From positions 2,480,001-2,544,000 of the forward strand of contig NZ_CP119992.1 in assembly GCF_029338575.1 (NCBI RefSeq): a stretch of DNA of 64,000 nt, given 5' to 3'. Made by a program: the position numbers and the translations under genes. The notes under the pieces are model-generated. The model searched no databases, was not told the DNA's origin, and was given only the letters and a program-made list of their open reading frames with translations. The stretch is from Halomarina halobia. GTDB lineage: Archaea > Halobacteriota > Halobacteria > Halobacteriales > Haloarculaceae. Below are positions 33,700-40,446 of this stretch, piece after piece (the first letter of the stretch is position 1; each line of letters begins with the position of its first letter).

Positions 33700-35058
33700 G
33701 AGTCCCTCGGGCGCGGGTTCCTCGTACTCCGGGTCCTTCGAGAGGCGCGCCTTCATGATGCGGGTGTTGTCCACCTGCTCGACGCGGATGGTGACGTCCC
33801 GGTAGCTGATCTCCTCGCCCTCCTCGACGAGGCGGCCCGCGCGGTTGAAGATGAACCCGGCGATGGTCTCGAACTCCTCGCCCTCCGGCAGTTCGATCTC
33901 CAGGGCGTCGTTCACCTCGTCGATGTTGACCTCGCCGCGGACGAGCGCGGTCTCCTCGTCGATGAACTCGATCGGCTCCTCCTCCTCGCCCTCCAGGATC
34001 TCGCCGACGATCTCCTCGGTGATGTCCTCCATCGTCAGCAGCCCCTCGGTGGTGCCGAACTCGTCGATGACGATCACCATGTGCATCCGGTTCTCGCGCA
34101 TCTCCCGCAGGAGCTCGTCCACGTTCTTCGACTCGGGGACGTGGAGCGTCGGCTGGATGAGGTCGTTCAGTTCGAGCGTGCGCACCTCGCCGTAGTTGAG
34201 GTCGCGCACGAGATCGCGGATGTGGACGACGCCCGCGACGTTGTCGAGGGAGTTCTCGTACACCGGGATGCGGGCGTGGCCGCTCTGGATGCACGTCTCG
34301 ATCGCCTCCTCGATGGTCGCGTCCTTCGGGATGGCGGTCATGTCGAGGCGGGGGGTCATCACCTCCTTGGCGATGGTGTCGTTGAAGCGGAGGGTGCGCT
34401 GGAGCATCTCGCGCTCCTCCTCGTCGAGGACGCCCTCGCGCTCGCCCGTCTCGATGATGTCGCTGATCTCCTCGCGGGTGATGTAGGAGGTCTCGATGGC
34501 CGCCCGGCCGCCGGTGATGCGGTTGACCGCCCGCGTCAGGGAGTCGAACGTCACGACCAGCGGCAGGAGGACGTACTCGCTCAGTTTCAGCGGGCGGGCG
34601 ATGCGGAGCGCCCAGCTCTCGGTGTTCTCGATAGCGTAGGACTTCGGCGCGCTCTCGCCGAACAGCAGGACGATGGCCGTGATGGCGACCGTCGCGACGG
34701 CGACCGCCGCCCCGCCGGTGAGATAGAGGCCGAGCAACCCCGTCGCGATCGACGACATGGCGATGTTGACCAGGTTGTTCCCGACCAGGATGGTCACGAG
34801 CAGGCGGTGGGGGTCCTCCTTCAGTTGCTTGACCGTCGTCGCGCCCGGCTGTCCGTCCTCCGCGAGCTTCTCCACGCGGTGGGACGCGAGCGAGAACATG
34901 GCGATCTCCGAGGACGAGAAGAACGCCGAGAGGGCGATGAGCAGTACGATGACGCCGACGCCGAGGAGAGTGAACTGGAGATCGGACAGCACGACTGGTC
35001 CGATATCGACCTGCAGGGCGGGGGTGAGAGTGAGGACTCCTGACGAACGATGGCCCAT
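33688..35058 (-). CDS. CNNM/CorC-type membrane protein with CBS pair
   Basis: A 456-residue protein. I prefer ATG 35056-35058, because a TATA-like CTTAATC element lies about 28 nt upstream; ATG 35098-35100 is an alternative. The N-terminal DUF21 domain has 3-4 helices (LLGVGVIVLLIALSAFFSSS, then GNNLVNIAMSSIATGLLGLY). A CBS pair follows (ATIEEAIETCIQSGHARIPV and NVDELLREMRENRMHMVIVI), and the end is the CorC_HlyC domain (ETIAGFIFNRAGRLVEEG). Such proteins act in Mg2+ or other cation transport. Confidence 0.9.
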   Translation of the reverse strand: MGHRSSGVLTLTPALQVDIGPVVLSDLQFTLLGVGVIVLLIALSAFFSSSEIAMFSLASHRVEKLAEDGQPGATTVKQLKEDPHRLLVTILVGNNLVNIAMSSIATGLLGLYLTGGAAVAVATVAITAIVLLFGESAPKSYAIENTESWALRIARPLKLSEYVLLPLVVTFDSLTRAVNRITGGRAAIETSYITREEISDIIETGEREGVLDEEEREMLQRTLRFNDTIAKEVMTPRLDMTAIPKDATIEEAIETCIQSGHARIPVYENSLDNVAGVVHIRDLVRDLNYGEVRTLELNDLIQPTLHVPESKNVDELLREMRENRMHMVIVIDEFGTTEGLLTMEDITEEIVGEILEGEEEEPIEFIDEETALVRGEVNIDEVNDALEIELPEGEEFETIAGFIFNRAGRLVEEGEEISYRDVTIRVEQVDNTRIMKARLSKDPEYEEPAPEGLSTE

Positions 35059-35143
35059 TGACGGATGCCCTTCTGGCCCGTCGAGATTAAGCGTTGTCAT
35101 GGTCGTCGAAGGGCTTAGGGTACCGACGCCCGAACGAAGGGGC

Positions 35144-35407
35144 ATGTCCGAGGCGACCATCACGCTCTATCGGCTCCAGGCGTGTCCGTACTGCGAGCGC
35201 GTCGTGCGAGTCCTGAACGACCTGGATCTCCCCTACCGCTCGCGGTTCGTCGAACCGATGCACGCGGACCGCAACGTCGTAAAGCGGATCAGCGGCAAGC
35301 GCACCGTCCCGGCGATCGTCGACGAGAACACGGGCGTCACGATGTCCGAGAGCGCGAACATCGTCGAGTACCTCGAAGCCGAGTACGGCGAGCGGAGGGC
35401 CGCCTGA
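35144..35407 (+). CDS. Glutaredoxin/GST-N-like thiol protein
   Basis: An 87-residue thioredoxin-fold protein from ATG 35144. MSEATITLYRLQACPYCERV carries the active CPYC (residues 14-17), followed by RTVPAIVDENTGVTMSESANI, whose cis-Pro (VPA) and MSES are the glutathione-binding positions of glutaredoxins and GST N-domains. Haloarchaea use gamma-glutamylcysteine rather than glutathione, so that is the likely partner (known of the group). Its stop overlaps the ATG of the next gene (TGATG), so they are coupled. Confidence 0.87.
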   Translation: MSEATITLYRLQACPYCERVVRVLNDLDLPYRSRFVEPMHADRNVVKRISGKRTVPAIVDENTGVTMSESANIVEYLEAEYGERRAA

Positions 35408-35919
35408 TGGTGGACTTCGACGTCGTCGAACTCGGCCCGACGGATCACCCCTCCGTCGGGGAGGAGGCCCCCGACTTCACCCGCCCGCTCGTCAACGACG
35501 AGTACTGGGAGGACGCCTCCCTCTCCGAACTCTACGCCGAGGGGCCCGTGCTGCTCGTCTTTCACACGATGGACGGCGCGTTCCCCTCGACGTACGTCTG
35601 GAACGAGATCCGCGACCGCGGGTGGGGCGATCGGATCGAGGTCGTCGGGTGCTCGATCTCCTCGCCGTACGAGCACAAGACGCTCATCGAGGAGCGCGGG
35701 ATCGACGCGCGGCTGTTCTCCGACCCCCAGAACGGCGTCGCCGAGCGGTACGGCATCGTCAACGACCTCGACGGGATGGCCGGCGTGAGCGAGCCCCGTC
35801 CCGCCGTCTTCCTCGTCGACGGGGAGGGCACGATACGGTACGCCTGGGTCGCGAGCGAGTGGCCGGACTTCCCCGACTACGACGAGGTCGAGGAGGCCAT
35901 CGACTCGCTGGCCGCGTAG
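35407..35919 (+). CDS. Peroxiredoxin-like protein lacking the peroxidatic Cys
   Basis: A 170-residue AhpC/TSA-fold protein: VGEEAPDFTRPLVND, LLVFHTMDGAFPSTYVWNEI, VVGCSISSPYEHKTLIEERG, RPAVFLVDGEGTIRYAW. In active peroxiredoxins the segment before V-x-x-E has a Cys (as in TFVCPTE). Here the corresponding run is STYVWNE, without Cys. One Cys remains in VVGCSIS, where others have VVGVS. It may be a non-peroxidase thiol partner or regulator of the preceding glutaredoxin-like protein. Confidence 0.78.
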   Translation: MVDFDVVELGPTDHPSVGEEAPDFTRPLVNDEYWEDASLSELYAEGPVLLVFHTMDGAFPSTYVWNEIRDRGWGDRIEVVGCSISSPYEHKTLIEERGIDARLFSDPQNGVAERYGIVNDLDGMAGVSEPRPAVFLVDGEGTIRYAWVASEWPDFPDYDEVEEAIDSLAA

Positions 35920-35963
35920 GCGAACCCGTCACGCTTTTTCGCGCCGCGCGCTCACCTCCGCTC

Positions 35964-36572
35964 ATGAGCCACGTGTCCGAATCCGACCTCGACGCGGCCG
36001 CCGCCGCCGTCCGCGACGGCGAGCCCGTCGTCTACCCCACGGAGACGGTCTACGGCCTCGGCGCGGACGCGCTCGACCCGGCCGCCGTCGAGCGGGTGTT
36101 CGACCTGAAGGGGCGCGCCCGCGACAGGCCGATCTCGCTCGCCGTCCCCGACGTGGCCGCCGCTCGTCGGTACGCGCGCCCGACCGAGCGCGAACTGGAC
36201 TTCATGCGCGCGTTCCTCCCCGGCCCCGTGACGGTCGTCGTGGAGCGCCGCGAGGCCGTGCCGGACGCGCTCACCGGCGGCCGCGAGCGTGTCGGCGTGC
36301 GGATCCCCGATCATCCGGTGGCGCTCGACCTGCTCCGCCGGGTCGCGCCGACGCCGGTCACGGCCACGAGCGCGAACCGCAGCGGCGCGGGGAGCGCCCG
36401 ACGCGTCGCGGACGTTCACCCGACCGTCCGCGAGGGCGTCGCCGTCGTCCTCGACGACGGCGAGACGCCGGGGACCGAGAGCACCGTGGTGAACGTCTCC
36501 GCCGGGACGATCCACCGGCGCGGAGCGAACGCGGACGCGATCGAGGCGTGGCTGGCCGACCACCGGGGGTAG
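35964..36572 (+). CDS. Sua5/YrdC/YciO family protein
   Basis: A 202-residue YrdC-domain protein: VVYPTETVYGLGADAL (the KxRx-type nucleotide pocket region), VFDLKGRARDRPISLAV, FLPGPVTVVV, TATSANRSGAGSA and DDGETPGTESTVVNVS. It likely makes threonylcarbamoyl-AMP for the t6A modification of tRNA. It lacks the extra C-terminal Sua5 domain. It may co-transcribe with the redox pair upstream (45-bp gap). Confidence 0.87.
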   Translation: MSHVSESDLDAAAAAVRDGEPVVYPTETVYGLGADALDPAAVERVFDLKGRARDRPISLAVPDVAAARRYARPTERELDFMRAFLPGPVTVVVERREAVPDALTGGRERVGVRIPDHPVALDLLRRVAPTPVTATSANRSGAGSARRVADVHPTVREGVAVVLDDGETPGTESTVVNVSAGTIHRRGANADAIEAWLADHRG

Positions 36573-36618
36573 CGCCGTCGCGGGTGCGCGCGTGGTCTCG
36601 GACCACAGCGGTATCCTG

Positions 36619-36657
36619 CCCCGCTCCGGTACTCGAACCTACGCCGTGATCGCGTCG
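36619..36657. repeat. 39-bp direct repeat flanking cas4-like gene, copy 1
   Basis: Matches 37346-37384 at 32 of 39 positions by my alignment; every difference is a transition. It lies 22 bp beyond the stop of the Cas4-like gene. The other copy overlaps that gene's promoter, so the gene is bracketed by direct repeats about 730 bp apart. Confidence 0.7.
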
Positions 36658-36679
36658 CCCTGCGCCGCCTCGCGCCGCG

Positions 36680-37333
36680 TCATTCCACGAGCGACCTGAG
36701 CGACTGCAGCGACCGGGTTCGAACGCCGCACTCCCCGCGGTGCTCGCAGGGTGCGCACTTGTCGCGGTTGCGCGTTCGCGGCGGCGGTCCGTCGAGGCTC
36801 GCGGCGGTGCGCACCGCCCGCCGGTACAGCCCCGTGCGGCGGGCGGTCAGTTCCACCTCGCGGACCACCCCGCGGGTCGGGTACTCGACGTAGGCGCGCT
36901 CGACCGGCGTCTCGCGCTCCCAGGCGAGCGCCTTCGCGGCGGCCACCGCCCGCACGGTCTGGGGCCGCCAGACGCCGCTCTCCGGCGGCGCGCCGGCCGA
37001 GACGATAGCGGGGGCGAGCGGCTCCTCGATCACCTTGTGGGCGATCCCGCGGGCCCGCCGGCCCTCGAGGAACGCGTCCCGGATCGGGGGGTCCGCGAGC
37101 GCCTCGAACGCGTCGACCCGGGCCTTCGACCGACCGAGCGCGACGCGGTAGGTCGTCGGCGAGCAGTCGATCGGCTCCGCCGCGAGGTCGGTCGCCGGGT
37201 CCAGCAGCTCCCGGTACCGAAAGGCCAGCTCGTGGCGCTCGTCGCGCTCGGGCGGGTCGGTGCCGTCCCGCCGGCGGTAGTAGAGCTTCCGCGGGCAGTA
37301 GGCGGCCAGCGCGAGGTCGGTGAACGCGTGCAC
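36680..37333 (-). CDS. Cas4-like PD-(D/E)XK nuclease, not next to a CRISPR array
   Basis: A 217-residue protein from GTG 37331-37333 (frames extending upstream run into a repeat element). AAYCPRKLYYRR near the N-terminus and CAPCEHRGECG near the C-terminus give four cysteines for an Fe-S cluster, as in Cas4/Dna2-type (DUF83) nucleases. Nuclease-region pieces include GRSKARVDAFE and RAYVEYPTRGVVREVEL. No cas genes or CRISPR repeats lie nearby, so it is a solo Cas4 homolog, common in archaea, with a possible role in DNA repair or other end processing. The GTG start is my choice. Confidence 0.82.
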   Translation of the reverse strand: MHAFTDLALAAYCPRKLYYRRRDGTDPPERDERHELAFRYRELLDPATDLAAEPIDCSPTTYRVALGRSKARVDAFEALADPPIRDAFLEGRRARGIAHKVIEEPLAPAIVSAGAPPESGVWRPQTVRAVAAAKALAWERETPVERAYVEYPTRGVVREVELTARRTGLYRRAVRTAASLDGPPPRTRNRDKCAPCEHRGECGVRTRSLQSLRSLVE

Positions 37334-37345
37334 GGGGTACTCTGG

Positions 37346-37384
37346 TCCCGTTCCGGTATTTGAATCTACGCCGCGATCACGTCG
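37346..37384. repeat. 39-bp direct repeat flanking cas4-like gene, copy 2
   Basis: Contains GTATTTGAATCTACG, which on the minus strand gives a TATA-like ATTCAAATAC about 20 nt upstream of the GTG start. Partner of 36619-36657. A shorter relative, ATACTTGAATCTACT, lies at ~38284-38298, at the promoter of the neighbouring gene at 37661. Confidence 0.65.
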
Positions 37385-37439
37385 CGTCGGCCGGGGTCGT
37401 ATCACGTCACGCCACGTCACGTTGTGTCGCCCGAGTCGT

Positions 37440-37658
37440 ACCGCGAGTAGCGCGGGACTCGAAGAGTCCCGCGGACAACGCGAACGGCCGGCTCTGCTGG
37501 CCGTGAGCGAACGCAGTGAGCGAGCGGACGCGCCGAACCCTCGAAGGAGCGCCGAAGGCGCGACTGAGGGGGTGAGGAGCGGTTTTGAGCGAGCTTTTGC
37601 CCGGGAGCCGCGGCCGACCGCGAAGCGGGTCGGCCGCACGCGACCGCAGCAAAAGGTC
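37440..37658 (-). repeat. Dispersed hairpin repeat, copy F
   Basis: Minus-strand orientation, beginning 2 bp after the stop of the 37661 gene: GACCTTTTGC, inner hairpin GCGGCCGACC...GGTCGGCCGC, closing GGCAAAAGC, then the CACCCCCTCAGTCGC tail, and beyond it a hairpin GCGGGACTC-TTC-GAGTCCCGC (37449-37469). Confidence 0.82.
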
Positions 37659-37660
37659 GG

Positions 37661-38257
37661 CTAGAATGAAACGTCCGTCTCCATCCCGTCGGTCGCCTCC
37701 TCGAGGCCGTCCTCCTGGACTTCCTCGGTGTGCCCGGCGAGGTCGGCGTCGGTGAGCAGTTCCTCGAACTCGCTCCGGAAGCGGTCGTTGACGCTCCGCA
37801 TCTCGATCCGCGTCTCGGCGACCGTCCGGTACTCTCGGACGGTCTCCTCGGGGACGCCGAGTTCGTCGGCGATCTCCGCGACGGTGTGCTCCTCGTCGAC
37901 GAGCTCGCGCAGGCGCGGCAGTTCGAAGGGGGCGTCCAGCTCGCGCTCGCGGAGGAGGTGCAGGTCGTGACGCGCGCGCACGAGCGTCTCCCGACCGACC
38001 CCCACGTCGTCCGCGAGTCGGGCGTCGCTCTCACCGTCGAAGAACCCCCGGACGATCCGCCCCAGTTCGTCCGTCGAGAGGTCCGTCTCGAACGGAAACT
38101 GCTCGCGCATGCGCGCGATGATGGCGTCGATCCGGTCGTCGATCCGGTCCTCGTCCTCGGTGAGCGACCCGCGCGCCGCCTCCTGCTTTTCCGTCACGGT
38201 GTCCCCGTCGGTGACGTCGATAAAGATGTCGCGGAGTTCTGCGGTCTTCTCGTTCAT
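37661..38257 (-). CDS. Conditioned medium-induced protein 4-like HTH protein
   Basis: A 198-residue acidic protein resembling haloarchaeal 'conditioned medium-induced protein 4'. Two helix-turn-helix-like parts are visible: DARLADDVGVGRETLVRARH (~85-104) and HTVAEIADELGVPEETVREY (~124-143). Probably a DNA-binding regulator tied to growth phase; the role is inferred from the family name only. A repeat copy directly follows the stop. Divergent from bioY; the starts are about 100 bp apart. Confidence 0.8.
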   Translation of the reverse strand: MNEKTAELRDIFIDVTDGDTVTEKQEAARGSLTEDEDRIDDRIDAIIARMREQFPFETDLSTDELGRIVRGFFDGESDARLADDVGVGRETLVRARHDLHLLRERELDAPFELPRLRELVDEEHTVAEIADELGVPEETVREYRTVAETRIEMRSVNDRFRSEFEELLTDADLAGHTEEVQEDGLEEATDGMETDVSF

Positions 38258-38310
38258 TAGTGGCTGAAACTGAACGCCGGTCGGATACTTGAATCTACTG
38301 CCCGCGTGCG

Positions 38311-38344
38311 TCCGTCAACCGACGGGTTCAATGCAGTTGACGGA
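38311..38344. promoter_or_regulatory. Perfect inverted repeat upstream of bioY (candidate biotin operator)
   Basis: TCCGTCAAC (38311-38319) and GTTGACGGA (38336-38344) are exact reverse complements separated by 16 bp. The right arm ends 15 bp before the bioY ATG. A long-armed, widely spaced palindrome is the layout of bacterial BirA operators, though the arm sequence differs. It probably controls the bioYMN operon in response to biotin. Confidence 0.6.
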
Positions 38345-38359
38345 TACGTGCGAGACGAC

Positions 38360-38941
38360 ATGAACACGAACGAAGGGACCGTCGACCTCGTCCCGGACGC
38401 GACCGTCGAGAACGTCGCGCGCGCGGCGCTGCTCGCGGCGCTCACGGGCGCGTTCGCGTACGTCGCCTTTCCGAACCCGGTGTCGCCGACCGACATTACG
38501 CTCCAGGTGCTCGGGGTGTTCCTCGCGGGCATCCTGCTCGGCCCCGTCTGGGGCGGCGTCTCGATGACGCTGTACCTCGTCGCGGGCCTGCTCGGCGCGC
38601 CCGTCTTCCTCGGCGGGTCGTCGGGCCTCGGGGCGTTCGTCGGCCCGACCGGCGGCTACCTCCTGTCGTACCCGATCGCCGCCGCCGCGATCGGCGCGAT
38701 CGTCCACGGGGGGAGGGCGACGCGCGACCCGGGTTCGGTCGGCCTGCTCCGCCTCGTGGGCGCGATGGTCGTCGGGACGGCGATCATCTACGCGCTCGGG
38801 ACCGTCGGGTTCGCCCTCGCGGCGAACGTCGGCCTCTACGAGGCGTTTCTCGTCTCCGCGGTGGCGTTCATCCCCGCCGAGGCGCTGAAGATGGCCGCCG
38901 CGGTCGGCGTGGTCCGCAGCGACGCCATCGCGGCGTCGTGA
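38360..38941 (+). CDS. bioY: Biotin transporter S component BioY
   Basis: A 193-residue membrane protein from ATG 38360 with six hydrophobic segments. The BioY signature is seen in FPNPVSPTDITLQVLGVFLA, GPVWGGVSMTLYLVAGLLG and GPTGGYLLSYPIAA. It binds biotin on the outer face as the substrate-specific unit of an ECF transporter. It is the first gene of bioY-bioM-bioN; the ATPase gene begins 4 bp after its stop. Confidence 0.95.
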   Translation: MNTNEGTVDLVPDATVENVARAALLAALTGAFAYVAFPNPVSPTDITLQVLGVFLAGILLGPVWGGVSMTLYLVAGLLGAPVFLGGSSGLGAFVGPTGGYLLSYPIAAAAIGAIVHGGRATRDPGSVGLLRLVGAMVVGTAIIYALGTVGFALAANVGLYEAFLVSAVAFIPAEALKMAAAVGVVRSDAIAAS

Positions 38942-38945
38942 ACGC

Positions 38946-39668
38946 GTGATCCGAACCCGCGACCTCGTCCACCGCTACGGCGAGGCGCGCGCACTGGCCG
39001 GCGTCTCGCTTGCGATCGACGACGGCGAGTTCGTCGTCCTCGCGGGGGCCAACGGTTCCGGCAAGACGACCCTCGTGCGCCACTTCAACGGCCTGCTCGA
39101 ACCCGACTCGGGGACGGTGTCGGTGAACGGCCGGTCCGTCGCGGCCGACGTGGTCGCCGCCCGCACCGCCGTGGCGATGGTGTTCCAGGATCCACGCGAG
39201 TCGTTCGTCGCGGCGACGGTCGGCGCGGACGTGGCCTTCGGCCCGGAGAACCTCGGCCTGCCGCGCGAGGAGGTCGACCGCCGCGTGCGCGAGGCGCTCT
39301 CGGCGGTGCGGATGGACGGTCGCGGTGACGAGCGGATCGACGCCCTCTCGGGCGGCGAGCAGGCCCGGGTCGCCATCGCCGGCGCGCTCGCCATGGAACC
39401 CGACCACCTCGTGCTCGACGAGCCGTTCGCGGGGCTGGACTGGCCGGCGCGCGAGGCGGTCGAGGACCGCCTCGTCGCCCTCCACGGGGACGGGACGAGC
39501 GTCGTCGTCGTCACCCACGATCTCCGGGACGTGGCCGCGCACGCGGACCGGGTGGTGGCGCTCTCCGGGGGCCGCGTCGCGCTCGACGGGCCGCTCGACG
39601 CGGTCCGGGACCGCCTCGCCGACGTCGGCGTCAGACCGCCCCCTCGCCGGTCGTCCGCGGAGCCGTGA
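38946..39668 (+). CDS. bioM: ECF transporter ATPase (BioM/EcfA)
   Basis: A 240-residue ABC ATPase from GTG 38946. Walker A GANGSGKTT, Q-loop VFQDPRESF, signature LSGGEQARVAIAGALAMEPD, Walker B HLVLDEPFAGLD and H-loop VVVVTHDLRD are all intact. It energises biotin uptake through BioY and BioN. The stop overlaps the bioN start. The usual ECF acidic end is replaced by PPPRRSSAEP. Confidence 0.93.
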   Translation: MIRTRDLVHRYGEARALAGVSLAIDDGEFVVLAGANGSGKTTLVRHFNGLLEPDSGTVSVNGRSVAADVVAARTAVAMVFQDPRESFVAATVGADVAFGPENLGLPREEVDRRVREALSAVRMDGRGDERIDALSGGEQARVAIAGALAMEPDHLVLDEPFAGLDWPAREAVEDRLVALHGDGTSVVVVTHDLRDVAAHADRVVALSGGRVALDGPLDAVRDRLADVGVRPPPRRSSAEP

Positions 39669-40369
39669 CGACGTACGCGCCGGGCGGGACGCTCGCCCAC
39701 CGCCTCGATCCGCGGACGAAACTCGCGGTCCAGGCGGGCTTCGCCGCCGCCGCGGTCGCGCACACGACGCCGCGGGGGCTGGCGATCTGCACCGCGGTCG
39801 CCGCCGTCGCGCTGGGGGCCGCGCGGCTCTCGCCGCTGTCCGCGCTCTCCGACCTCCGGGCGCTCCTCCCGTTTCTCGTCCTCGCCCCGCTGGTGCAGGG
39901 GCTCGCGCTCGGCCCGCCGTGGTTCGTCCCGTCGGACGCCTACGCCCCGGCGCTGGCGAGCTATCGCGTCCTGCTCGTCGTGCTCGTCAGCGCCGCCTAC
40001 GTCCGGACGACGCCCGTGCGCGAGTCGCAGGCCGCGGTCCAGTGGCTGGTCCCCGGCAAGCCCGGCCGCGTGCTCGCGCTCGGCGTCGGCCTCGTCTTCC
40101 GCCACGTCGCCGTCCTGCGGGGCGACCTCCGGCGCTCCCGGCGCGCGATGGACGCCCGCCTCGGCGGCGAGCGACCGCTCGCGGATCGGATTCGCCTGTT
40201 GGCGACGGCGGGCCTCGCCCGGTCGCTCGGTCGCACCGACGCGCTCTCGCTCGCGATGCGGGCGCGCTGTCTCTCGTGGAACCCCACGCTCCCCCCGCTT
40301 TCCCTCGGCCCGCGCGACGCCCCGGTACTGGCGCTCGCGTGTGGACTGTTCACCTGGGCGATCGTCTGA
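39665..40369 (+). CDS. bioN: ECF transporter transmembrane component (BioN/EcfT)
   Basis: A 234-residue protein from GTG 39665, overlapping bioM by 4 bp. It has about four helices at residues ~20-80 and ~95-115, then the coupling region with two Ala-Arg-type motifs: MDARLGGERPLADR and SLAMRARCLSWNP (ARC in place of ARG). These helices hold the ATPases. The last helix is near the C-terminus (LALACGLFTWAIV). Confidence 0.9.
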   Translation: MTTYAPGGTLAHRLDPRTKLAVQAGFAAAAVAHTTPRGLAICTAVAAVALGAARLSPLSALSDLRALLPFLVLAPLVQGLALGPPWFVPSDAYAPALASYRVLLVVLVSAAYVRTTPVRESQAAVQWLVPGKPGRVLALGVGLVFRHVAVLRGDLRRSRRAMDARLGGERPLADRIRLLATAGLARSLGRTDALSLAMRARCLSWNPTLPPLSLGPRDAPVLALACGLFTWAIV

Positions 40370-40446
40370 GGTAACGTCGGAAAAAACTCCCCGCGACGTG
40401 GATACCGTTGGTAAGACTTAACCCCGTGCTTCGTTGCTGATAGGAT

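Noticed and set aside
36680..37333. Part of a CRISPR-Cas locus
   Set aside because: Only a Cas4-like gene is present. No repeat-spacer array or other cas gene lies within the window.
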